Source: Kitasatospora sp. NBC_01266
GTDB lineage: Bacteria; Actinomycetota; Actinomycetes; Streptomycetales; Streptomycetaceae
Direction of reading: 5' to 3'
Assembly (NCBI RefSeq): GCF_036242395.1
Contig: NZ_CP108458.1
Location: 2,356,001-2,420,000, forward strand
DNA length: 64,000 nucleotides
A program made the position numbers and the translations under genes. Below the pieces are notes generated by a model. That model had not been told where the DNA came from, ran no database searches, and saw only the letters and a list, made by a program, of their open reading frames with translations. The number at the start of each line of letters is the position of its first letter. Position 1 is the stretch's first letter. Shown one piece after another: positions 37,801 through 44,527 of this stretch.

Positions 37801-39073
37801 CACCCTGCTGAACGGCAAACCCATCGCCGCCACCAGCAGCAACGATCCAGCGCTCCGGATCTGGGACCTGACCACCCGCCAACCCCTCGGAGAACCCCTC
37901 ACCGGCCACACGAACCGGGTGACCGCAGTAGCCTGCACCCTGCTGGACGGCAACCCCATCGCCATCACCGGCGGAGCCGATGCGACAGTACGCATCTGGG
38001 ACCTGACCACCCACCAACCCCTCGGCGAACCCCTCACCGGCCACAACGACACGATCTGGACGGTGGCCTTCTCGGTCTTGAGCGGAGGCCCCGCAATCGT
38101 CACGAGTAGCGACGATTCGACCATCCGGGTCTGGGACCTGAGTACCAGCCAGCCCGTCGGCGCGCCCGTCACGGGTCACCAGAGCCGAGTAACAGCGGTC
38201 GCGTGCTCCGACATACAGGAACACCCCGTCGGACTCAGCGGCAGCACGGATGCGATGGCACGGCTGTGGGATCTGACGACCGGCCAACCCATCGGCAAAC
38301 CCCTCGTCGGCCACGAGAGCCGGGTGACCGCAGCGGCCTTTTCTGTGCTGGATGGCCGGCCCATCGCCGTCACCGGCAGCCACGATGCAACGCTACGTAT
38401 CTGGGACCTAACCGGCCAACCCATCGGCAAACCTCTCACCGGCCACACGGGCCGGGTGACCGCAGTGGCCTGCACTCTGCTGAACGGCAAACCCATCGCC
38501 GTCACCGGCAGCATGGACATGACGGTCCGGCTCTGGGACCTGGCCGCCCGCCAACCCCTCGGCGAGCCCCTCACCGGCCACACGAATGACGTGAACGCAG
38601 TGGCTTGCACTCTGCTGAACGGCAAACCCATCGCCATCACCAACAGCGCCGATGCAACGCTGCGCTTCTGGGACCTGGCCACCCACCAACCCCTCAGCGA
38701 ACCCCTCACCGGCCACACAGGCCCGGTGGACACAGTGGCCTGCACCCTGCTGGACGACAGGCCCATCGCCGTCACCGGCAGCGACGATGGAACGCTGCGC
38801 TTCTGGGACCTGGCCACCCACCAACCCCTCGGCGAACCCCTCACCGGCCACACGGACTGGGTAACCTCAGTGACCTGCTCCGTCCTCAACGGCCGTGCCA
38901 AAGTGGCCAGTACAGGCTACGACGGCTCACTGCGGGTATGGGACATAGCCACTCGTGCCTGCGAAGCGGTTCTCACGTTGCCATACGTCTGCACTGCCCT
39001 CGCGCTCACCGACTCCGGCTACCTGGTCGCAGCCTTCAACCGCGACATCGCCATCTTCACCCGCCGCCCGTAA
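34826..39073 (+). CDS. Caspase-like peptidase fused to a STAND-type NTPase and WD40 propellers
   Basis: A 1415-residue cytoplasmic protein with three parts. Residues about 8-250 form a caspase/metacaspase-like domain with the catalytic dyad visible: His88 in VYLGGHGE and Cys141 in LLLDTCYSGQGG. Residues about 300-700 form a P-loop NTPase of the STAND/NACHT kind, with Walker A GPGSGKT at 336-342 and Walker B VVLVDALDE near 422-430, followed by a helical region. Residues about 800-1415 hold 13 WD motifs (RIWDL, RFWDL and similar) plus one degenerate final blade, enough for two seven-bladed propellers. STAND proteins sense a ligand through the repeat part, oligomerise and activate the effector domain. 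It overlaps the hydrolase gene by 11 bases. ATG 34826 was chosen; GTG 34802 is a weaker alternative. A defence or cell-death role is inferred. Confidence 0.88.
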   Translation: MAPEAGPRRFLIATAVAHYRNEPAWNRPGLVEARQDIIRLFTRRFGYRHVSDLGLDPTQGQLVERLRAFCRSPERREDDLITVYLGGHGEVLDEEDGGGHVLLTSDTDPDDIAGALPTEELARQLLSGTRVRRLLLLLDTCYSGQGGAELTSAALERMSPRWGQRPGSGLVVVCSAQPLEQAETGAFPRRLREAAASLATAGHGPRALALDAVVQHMNREGGFQRVGLAQIGLTGEVPEFLPNTRHEPQLTEVDLALQQTLRWQRRADRRGLELTSRFMVRAGGSSSAGELMEYRVPTPDASGWWFSGRRTALADLAEWLGSPASDRPALAVTAGPGSGKTAVLGLLATLAHPEYSRTVPIHALGLERNVPSAARHIDVAIYAQTLTDQQVLEGIAAAARCGAATVGTLLEALTGRERPLVVLVDALDEAATPDSLCATVLRPLIEHARGRIRLLLGTRPHLLARLGLRRESAVDLDAERYADPEAVLTYTVRNLLQGAPDSPYRGGDGELRYEIASAIARAADRSFLVARITAATHAAMPTLPDPYDPAWRAGLPRHAGQAMARDLRLRLGEDAARAVDLLRPLAYAEGQGLPWEDVWAPLASAVSGRRYTDEDVLWLRRTAGSYIVEAVEEDRSAYRLYHQALAEHLRDGVDSVAVHAAFTRVLTDRVPYGSAGEREWGHAHPYTLRYLAAHAVGGGVLDEVLGEAEYLVHADPDGLAPRLRAARSEGARLAAAVYLASLGVHRSLAPHQRRQLLALDATRYNSPALATTLNGRPLRDTWVPLHATGGGLSHTLSNTIVAHAYEASAFACAVLDGRPVAVASSDDGAVQVWDLGTGKPVGAPLTGHNDEVDSVACAELEGVPIAITASRDSTVRIWDLATRQPLGEPLTGHTDWVTAVACTLLNGKPIAITSSADATLRIWDLSTRQPLGEPLTGHTGQVTAVACTLLDGKPIAITGGADATVRIWDLTTRQPLGEALTGHTGQVTAVACTLLNGKPIAATSSNDPALRIWDLTTRQPLGEPLTGHTNRVTAVACTLLDGNPIAITGGADATVRIWDLTTHQPLGEPLTGHNDTIWTVAFSVLSGGPAIVTSSDDSTIRVWDLSTSQPVGAPVTGHQSRVTAVACSDIQEHPVGLSGSTDAMARLWDLTTGQPIGKPLVGHESRVTAAAFSVLDGRPIAVTGSHDATLRIWDLTGQPIGKPLTGHTGRVTAVACTLLNGKPIAVTGSMDMTVRLWDLAARQPLGEPLTGHTNDVNAVACTLLNGKPIAITNSADATLRFWDLATHQPLSEPLTGHTGPVDTVACTLLDDRPIAVTGSDDGTLRFWDLATHQPLGEPLTGHTDWVTSVTCSVLNGRAKVASTGYDGSLRVWDIATRACEAVLTLPYVCTALALTDSGYLVAAFNRDIAIFTRRP
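37353..38870 (+). repeat. Near-identical 129-bp tandem repeats encoding WD40 blades
   Basis: Each unit encodes a 43-residue blade built as TGHT..VTAVACTLL(N/D)GKPIAITG..DATLRIWDLTTRQPLGEPL. Units starting near 37490, 37619, 37748 and 37877 are nearly identical at the DNA level; the blades at the two ends of the array are more diverged. One blade near 38400 is two codons shorter (WDLTGQP). The pattern suggests recent duplication or gene conversion within the array. Confidence 0.85.
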
Positions 39074-39082
39074 CGCGCGCCC

Positions 39083-39117
39083 GGCGACAGCCCGCACCAC
39101 AGCACGGAGCTGTCGCC
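39083..39117 (+). terminator. Probable terminator after the caspase-like gene
   Basis: GGCGACAGC / GCTGTCGCC, a 9-bp stem with a 17-base loop, beginning 9 bases after the stop and lying before the convergent DUF397 gene. Confidence 0.55.
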
Positions 39118-39134
39118 GCCACCCGCGACACCGC

Positions 39135-39347
39135 TCAGCAGCCGGCCCCGAACTCCCCCGCCCGCACGCCCGCCACGAACGCCTGCCACGCCTCGGCGCG
39201 GAACACCAGCGCGGGGCCGTGCGGGTCCTTGGAGTCGCGCACGGGCAGCTCGCCGGGGAAGCCGTCGGCGACCTCGACGCAGTCCCCGGAGTCGCCGCTG
39301 AAGGTGCTCTTACGCCAGCGGGTGTTGTGGAAGTCCTGGGTGAGCAT
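39135..39347 (-). CDS. DUF397-domain protein
   Basis: A 70-residue protein of the streptomycete DUF397 family (HNTRWRKSTFSGDSGDCVEVADGFPG ... VRDSKDPHGPALVFRAEAWQAFVAGVR). These small proteins are encoded next to XRE-DUF5753 regulators and, in the Scr1/WhiJ-type systems, are thought to act as partner or toxin-like components. Here it follows the XRE gene after 28 bases in the same direction, so the two are probably cotranscribed. The start ATG has a close GAGGA site. Confidence 0.92.
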   Translation of the reverse strand: MLTQDFHNTRWRKSTFSGDSGDCVEVADGFPGELPVRDSKDPHGPALVFRAEAWQAFVAGVRAGEFGAGC

Positions 39348-39375
39348 TCCTCATACCTCTCAACGGTCCTAGTGG

Positions 39376-40221
39376 TTAGAGCTCTTGCTTGACCCTAGTG
39401 ATCATGTCGAGGCTCTCGGTAGGGCTCAGGGCAGCGGATCGCAGCGAGTCGAAGGTGAGCGTGTAGGCGTCCGTCTCCTCCGGCGTCTCCATGTACAGGG
39501 TGCCCGTACGGTGCTCTACGCACACAACGTCGGAGAAGGCCGGCGTCGGGAAGCTGAACAGCACGAAGGATCCCATGACACCGGCGTGGGCACCGGCGCT
39601 GAGCGGCAGCACCTGGAGTTCGACCACGTCGGCCAGGTCCTGGAGAGCGGCGAGTTGAGCTTTCATGACCTGCGGTCCGCCTACCTGGGCACGCAACGCC
39701 GCCTCGCCTTCGATGACGCACACACGCGGGGCGTTGTCGGTGGTCAGGATCTCCTGCCGTTCCATCCGCACCGCCACCAGTTCGTCCACCCGGTGCGGAG
39801 CGATCCTGGTGGGCGAGGCTCGGAACAACGCTCGCGCGTAGTCGGCGGTCTGCAACAGGCCAGCGACAATCATCGGCTGGAACGAACGGATGTAGTCGGC
39901 TGTCTGCTCGTAGTCGATGTAGTCCGCGTAGGAAGGCAGCGCTATCCCGACGCGCTGGGTCCACCCTCGCTCTCCGCTTCGGCGAGCGAGATCGACGAGG
40001 TTCTCCACGTACTCGGTGTCTGTCACGCCGTAGAACCCGAGTAGGTCCCGCAGTTCACTCAGCGAGATGGGCAGGCGGGCGTTCTCGAACCTGCTGATCT
40101 TTGTGCGATGGCAGGCGATTCGTTCGGCTGCCTCTTCCGGCGTCTTGCCCGATTCCTCCCGCAGGCGCACGAGAAGGGCAGCCAGGCGACGGCGGCGGAC
40201 GGATGGACGCTGTTCAGTCAA
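39376..40221 (-). CDS. XRE-family regulator with DUF5753 domain (WhiJ-like)
   Basis: A 281-residue regulator. Residues about 8-65 are an XRE helix-turn-helix (LREESGKTPEEAAERIACHRTKISRFENARLPIS); residues about 95-275 are the DUF5753 domain (QTADYIRSFQPMIVAGLLQTADYARALFR ... LQVLPLSAGAHAGVMGSFVLFSFP). The likely start is TTG 40221, since GGAGG stands eight to nine bases before it; there is no ATG nearby. With the DUF397 gene downstream and the anti-sigma-type ATPase divergent upstream it forms a whiJ/abaA-like cluster of the kind that modulates development in Streptomyces. Confidence 0.92.
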   Translation of the reverse strand: MTEQRPSVRRRRLAALLVRLREESGKTPEEAAERIACHRTKISRFENARLPISLSELRDLLGFYGVTDTEYVENLVDLARRSGERGWTQRVGIALPSYADYIDYEQTADYIRSFQPMIVAGLLQTADYARALFRASPTRIAPHRVDELVAVRMERQEILTTDNAPRVCVIEGEAALRAQVGGPQVMKAQLAALQDLADVVELQVLPLSAGAHAGVMGSFVLFSFPTPAFSDVVCVEHRTGTLYMETPEETDAYTLTFDSLRSAALSPTESLDMITRVKQEL

Positions 40222-40266
40222 GTCTTCAACCTCCGGTCATTCCTGACGGATGGTCACAGCGTAGCG

Positions 40267-40282
40267 CCGGAACATGTTCGGG
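40267..40282. promoter_or_regulatory. Palindrome in the divergent XRE/ATPase spacer, possible operator
   Basis: CCGGAACATGTTCGGG contains the perfect core GAACATGTTC and matches its own complement at 14 of 16 bases, 46 bases before the XRE start. It is a candidate autoregulatory site. The GAAC-N2-GTTC spacing is too short for a LexA box. Confidence 0.4.
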
Positions 40283-40462
40283 AATGCGTTCCTCGCGGAA
40301 CGCTTGCGAAGAGGCCACGACTGCGAGCATGCTACGAGGAGTAGTCCGACCAAGACACACAGTGATCATGGCGGCTTGCTTCCGGGCATTCCCATGCCCT
40401 TTCCCGGCCGCTGCCGCCCACCAGGATCACGTCCCCCATCACGCACCGGAGGTGGCTCCCCC

Positions 40463-40906
40463 ATGTCCGAAAACTCCAACTGCAAGCCGAACTCCCCCGC
40501 CACCGAGCACTGCTGGCTCCCCAACAGCCGGCGCTCCCCCGGCATCGCGCGCCGCCTGCTGCGCGACCTCCTCGCCCGCGTCCCCAACGGCCCGCAGCTC
40601 GCCGACAGCGGCGAACTCGTGGTCTCCGAACTCGTCACCAACGCCTGGCGACACGGCACCCGCCCCGGCCAACTGATCTGGCTGCGGCTCGCGGTGGGCC
40701 CGGACGGTCTGCTGATCGAGGTGCACGACGCGAGCGACGCCAGGCCGGAGCTCCACCCCGTCGGCACCGACGACGAGTCGGGCAGAGGCCTGCACCTGGT
40801 CGAGCAACTCACGCGCGAGTGGGGCTGGGGCCCGCGCGCGGGGATCGGCAAGCGGGTGTGGGCACTCTGCCCGCCTGCCCCCGACGACAACTCGCAGGCG
40901 CGCTGA
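40463..40906 (+). CDS. RsbW-type ATP-binding (anti-sigma-factor-like) protein
   Basis: A 147-residue GHKL ATPase domain. The N box is SELVVSELVTNAWRHGT and the G1 region is DDESGRGLHLVEQLTREWGW. Actinomycetes carry dozens of these small HATPase_c proteins, some of which bind sigma factors or act as serine kinases. Position divergent from the XRE-DUF5753 gene matches whiJ-like clusters. ATG 40463 was preferred because it follows GGAGG and fits the usual length; the upstream part of the open frame lacks coding character. The target sigma factor is unknown. Confidence 0.85.
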   Translation: MSENSNCKPNSPATEHCWLPNSRRSPGIARRLLRDLLARVPNGPQLADSGELVVSELVTNAWRHGTRPGQLIWLRLAVGPDGLLIEVHDASDARPELHPVGTDDESGRGLHLVEQLTREWGWGPRAGIGKRVWALCPPAPDDNSQAR

Positions 40907-41074
40907 CCAGGAGCCCCACCCCTGACACCACGACCCGCGAGCAGCATGCGACCCGAAGGCGACGGAGTGTCAACCATCCACCTGCCTTCTTATGCTGATC
41001 ACAGCAGACCGACGCCATGATGGCTGCGGCCCCGATCCGGGCCGGGAGGTCTCGACGGTGATCAGGGAGCGGAC

Positions 41075-42013
41075 GTGGGGAACTTGGCGACCAGCGCGCA
41101 GGCCGGCGCGGGCGAGCCCGAGCAGGACCTGCCCGGCGCACCCGAGTTCGCGCCTCCCAGCCCGCCCGATACGCCCGATACGCCCGATACACCGAGCGGG
41201 CCCACACAGCGCCGCCCCCTCTGGAAGGAGCTGCCGGTCCTGGTCGTGGTCGCCCTGGTGCTGGCGCTGCTGATCAAGACCGTGCTGGTGCAGGCGTTCT
41301 ACATCCCGTCTCCCTCGATGACGAACACCCTGCAGATCGGCGACCGGGTCCTGGTCGACAAGTTGACACCACTGCTGGGGTCCGGACCGTCGCGCGGGGA
41401 GGTGGTGGTCTTCAAGGATCCGGCACACTGGCTGGACGCGGAGGAGACCCAGCAGTCGAGCAGCAACCCGGTGGTGCGCGGTGCCCAGTCCGTGTTCAGC
41501 TGGATCGGACTGCTGCCGGCGGCCGATCAGGGGTACCTGATCAAGCGGGTGATCGCGGTGGGCGGGGACACCGTCAGCTGCCAGGGCTCGGGGCCGGTGT
41601 ACGTCAACGGCAAGGCGCTGGACGAGCCGTACGTGTATCCGGGGGCGACGCCTTGCGGGGACCGGAACTTCGGGCCGCTCAAGGTGCCGGCCGACTCGAT
41701 CTGGGTGATGGGCGACCACCGCAACGACTCCAGCGACTCGCGCTACCACCAGGACGAGCCGGGCGGCGGTGCGGTGCCGGACAGCGATGTGGTGGGGCGG
41801 GCGATCGTGGTCGCGTGGCCGGTCACGCACTGGAGCGACCTGCCGATCCCGGACACCTTCTCGCAGCCCGGGATCGGGGTGCAGGCGGCCAGCGCCCCGG
41901 CCGCACTGGGGGTGTTCGGGGCCGTCCCGGTGACGCTGCTGGTCCGGCGCCGCCGTCGGCGGCGGGCCTCGTCCAGCTACTCGCCGAGCACGGCCACCGG
42001 CACCGGCAGCTGA
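41075..42013 (+). CDS. lepB: Signal peptidase I
   Basis: A 312-residue membrane protease that removes signal peptides from Sec- and Tat-exported proteins. After a disordered Pro/Asp N-terminus with TPD repeats comes a membrane helix (about 50-70), then the catalytic Ser in IPSPSMTNTL (Ser about 80) and catalytic Lys in GYLIKRVIAVGGD, and the box MGDHRNDSSDSRYH. A second hydrophobic segment near the C-terminus (AALGVFGAVPVTLLV, about 270-290) followed by an Arg-rich tail gives the double-anchored topology typical of Streptomyces Sip enzymes. GTG 41075 is preceded by AGGGAG. Confidence 0.95.
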   Translation: MGNLATSAQAGAGEPEQDLPGAPEFAPPSPPDTPDTPDTPSGPTQRRPLWKELPVLVVVALVLALLIKTVLVQAFYIPSPSMTNTLQIGDRVLVDKLTPLLGSGPSRGEVVVFKDPAHWLDAEETQQSSSNPVVRGAQSVFSWIGLLPAADQGYLIKRVIAVGGDTVSCQGSGPVYVNGKALDEPYVYPGATPCGDRNFGPLKVPADSIWVMGDHRNDSSDSRYHQDEPGGGAVPDSDVVGRAIVVAWPVTHWSDLPIPDTFSQPGIGVQAASAPAALGVFGAVPVTLLVRRRRRRRASSSYSPSTATGTGS

Positions 42014-42027
42014 CCCCGCCCCCGCCC

Positions 42028-42714
42028 TCAGGCCACCCGCGCCAGGAACTCCCGGAACTCCGCCAGTTGCGCCCCCGTCAGCGGCGCGCCGTGCCCGAAG
42101 CCGACGGCCTTGACCTCGGCCATCGGGATCCGCTTCACGCCGGCCGGGCGCCGCTCGGGGTCGGCGGCGAACGAGTCCGGCCCGAAGCCGAGGCCGCCGT
42201 TGCCGAAGACCGCGTCGCCGGCCAGCAGGGTGCCCGTGGGCTCGTGCAGCAGGGCGATGTGGCCGGGCGAGTGGCCGGGGGTGTGGATGACCCGCAGGCC
42301 GCCGCCGCCCTCGACCAGTTCGCCGTCCTCGAGCGTCGCGTCGGCCTCGAACGGGGTCCAGTGCGCCACCGGCAGCCGGTCGAAGCAGCGGGCGGTGAAG
42401 CCGGAGCGCCCCTCGGCGGGCACCCGTCCGGCGGGCAGCCAGGCGGCGTCGGCCTGGTGGACGAGCACGCGGGCGCCCGTGCGCTCGCGCACCTGCGGCA
42501 CGCCCTGCACGTGGTCCGGGTGGGCGTGGGTGAGGACGACGGCCGCGAGGTCGGCGGGCCGGTGGCCCAGTTCCGCGATCGCGCTCAGCAGCGCGGGCAC
42601 GCCCTTGGCCATGCCCGCGTCGACCAGGATCAGGCCCGCATCGCCTTCGATCAGGAAGGTGTTGCTGGTCGTGGAGGTGGCCACCTGGGTCACTCCGGGG
42701 GCGATGGACTGCAT
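42028..42714 (-). CDS. MBL-fold metallo-hydrolase
   Basis: A 228-residue single-domain metallo-beta-lactamase superfamily protein. Metal ligands are visible in LTHAHPDHVQG (HxHxDH), TPGHSPGHIAL and AGDAVFG, with a last His in GHGAPL. This arrangement resembles glyoxalase II-like and lactonase-like hydrolases. A possible lactonase or thioesterase role cannot be narrowed further. AGGAG lies six bases before the ATG. An AT-rich dyad overlapping a TATAGT -10 element upstream suggests tight regulation. Confidence 0.88.
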   Translation of the reverse strand: MQSIAPGVTQVATSTTSNTFLIEGDAGLILVDAGMAKGVPALLSAIAELGHRPADLAAVVLTHAHPDHVQGVPQVRERTGARVLVHQADAAWLPAGRVPAEGRSGFTARCFDRLPVAHWTPFEADATLEDGELVEGGGGLRVIHTPGHSPGHIALLHEPTGTLLAGDAVFGNGGLGFGPDSFAADPERRPAGVKRIPMAEVKAVGFGHGAPLTGAQLAEFREFLARVA

Positions 42715-42748
42715 GGCGGGCTCCTCGGACGGGTTTCATCACATCACA

Positions 42749-42771
42749 AATCATTCTCACTATAAATGATT
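42749..42771 (-). promoter_or_regulatory. AT-rich dyad in the promoter of the metallo-hydrolase gene
   Basis: AATCATT (42749-42755) and AATGATT (42765-42771) separated by nine bases, in a sharply AT-rich island. On the minus strand TATAGT lies between the arms and could be the -10 element. The pattern suggests a repressor site, perhaps Fur-like or ArsR-like, but no consensus is matched closely enough to name one. Confidence 0.5.
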
Positions 42772-42837
42772 CCCGCCGGCCAGGGGCGCCCACCCGCGGC
42801 AGGCGCCCCCGCAAACCCCCTGATCAGCCGTCAGCCG

Positions 42838-44265
42838 TCAGTTGTCCAACTCCCCCACGTGGTGCACCCGCACCAGGTTGGTGGACCCCGCGAGCCCGGG
42901 CGGCGAACCGGCCGTGATGATCACGGTGTCGCCGCGCTTGCACCGCCCCAGGCTCAGCAGCTGCGCGTCCACCTGCGCCACCATCTCGTCCGTGGTCGGC
43001 ACGAACGGGCCCAGGAAGGTCTCCACCCCCCAGGTGAGCGCCAACTGGCTGCGCACCGCGGGCTCGTAGGTGAACGCCAGCACCGGGATCGGCGACCGGT
43101 ACCGGGTCAGCCGCCGCGCCGTGTCACCGCTCTGGGTGAACGCGATCAGGTACTTGGCGCCCAGGAAGTCACCGATCTCGGCGGCGGCCCGGGCGACCGC
43201 GCCGCCCTGGGTGCGGGGCTTGTTGAGGATGGTCAGCGGGGGCAGGCCGGCCTCCAGGACCTCCCCCTCCACGGCCTCGACGATCCGGCCCATGGTCCTG
43301 ACCGTCTCGATCGGGTACTTGCCGACCGAGGTCTCGCCGGAGAGCATCACCGCGTCCGTCCCGTCGAGCACGGCGTTGGCGACGTCGGAGGCTTCGGCGC
43401 GGGTCGGGCGGGAGGCGTGGATCATCGAGTCGAGCATCTGGGTGGCCACGATGACCGGCTTGGCGTTGCGCTTGGCCAGCTTGATGGCGCGCTTCTGGAC
43501 CAGCGGGACCTGCTCCAGCGGCAGTTCGACGCCCAGGTCGCCGCGGGCGACCATGATGCCGTCGAAGGCGTCGACGATCGACTCCAGGTTCTCGACGGCC
43601 TGCGGCTTCTCGATCTTGGCGATGACGGGGAGGAAGCGGCCCTCCTCCCGCATCACGCCGTGGACGTCCTCGATGTCCTTGCCGCTGCGGACGAAGGAGA
43701 GGGCGATCAGGTCGGCGCCGATCCGCAGGGCCCAGCGCAGGTCGGCGACGTCCTTGTCGCTGAGCGCAGGCACGGATACGGCGACACCGGGCAGGTTGAG
43801 GCCCTTGTGGTCGGAGACCAGGCCGCCTTCGATGACGATGCAGTGCACCCGTGGGCCGTCCACGTGGGTGACTTCGAGGCAGACCCGGCCGTCGTCGATC
43901 AGGATCCGCTCCCCGCGCGCGACGTCATTGGCGAGCCCGGGGTAGGTGGTTCCGCAGATCTCGCGGTCACCGGGGACGTCGTCCACCGTGATGGTGAACT
44001 CGTCGCCGCGTTCGAGGAGTACAGGGCCTTCGGCGAACTTGCCGAGGCGGATCTTCGGACCTTGAAGGTCGACCAGGATGCCGACACTGCGGCCGGTCTC
44101 GTCGGCGGCCTTGCGGACCCGGCGATACCGTTCCTCGTGTTCGGCGTGGGAGCCGTGGCTCAGATTGAAGCGGGCGATGTCCATACCGGCGTCGACCAGG
44201 GATTTGATCTGGTCGTAGGCGTCGGCGGCGGGCCCGAGAGTACAGACGATTTTTGCTCGGCGCAT
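42838..44265 (-). CDS. pyk: Pyruvate kinase
   Basis: A 475-residue glycolytic enzyme transferring phosphate from phosphoenolpyruvate to ADP. MRRAKIVCTLGPA is the standard actinomycete start. Conserved blocks include RFNLSHG, DLQGPKIRLG, VIAKIEKPQAVENL (catalytic Lys), MVARGDLGVELP, VIVATQMLDSMI and SGETSVGKYP. The small B domain (about 70-170) and the C-terminal regulatory domain are complete. ATG 44265 lies seven bases after a TACCCT motif, so the transcript may be leaderless. The gene is divergent from the solute-binding/VWA operon across 262 bases. Confidence 0.96.
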   Translation of the reverse strand: MRRAKIVCTLGPAADAYDQIKSLVDAGMDIARFNLSHGSHAEHEERYRRVRKAADETGRSVGILVDLQGPKIRLGKFAEGPVLLERGDEFTITVDDVPGDREICGTTYPGLANDVARGERILIDDGRVCLEVTHVDGPRVHCIVIEGGLVSDHKGLNLPGVAVSVPALSDKDVADLRWALRIGADLIALSFVRSGKDIEDVHGVMREEGRFLPVIAKIEKPQAVENLESIVDAFDGIMVARGDLGVELPLEQVPLVQKRAIKLAKRNAKPVIVATQMLDSMIHASRPTRAEASDVANAVLDGTDAVMLSGETSVGKYPIETVRTMGRIVEAVEGEVLEAGLPPLTILNKPRTQGGAVARAAAEIGDFLGAKYLIAFTQSGDTARRLTRYRSPIPVLAFTYEPAVRSQLALTWGVETFLGPFVPTTDEMVAQVDAQLLSLGRCKRGDTVIITAGSPPGLAGSTNLVRVHHVGELDN

Positions 44266-44527
44266 GGATCCGAGGGTATGCATTACCCGCGCGTAACAAC
44301 GACGTTCCGACGAACCGTCAGGTGGCCACCGGGCAAAGCTTCGTTGAACTTTCTGACGGTGCGTGACTTCGCTTGATCCACAACCAGGTTGCGCCAAGGT
44401 TGCCGCGTTCGATGCGGATCCGTGAAAGCCTGTTCACCTCCGGTTCATCCCGGCGACAGGCGCCGCTCGGCGCCCGGCGGGACGCTCTGCCCCATCGGGG
44501 AGACGTGGACGGGGAGTTGGCACGCCA

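Noticed and set aside
37353..38870. Non-coding repeat array
   Set aside because: The repeats keep the reading frame throughout and encode WD40 blades.
40267..40282. LexA/SOS box
   Set aside because: The core GAACATGTTC has a two-base gap where the actinobacterial SOS box needs four.
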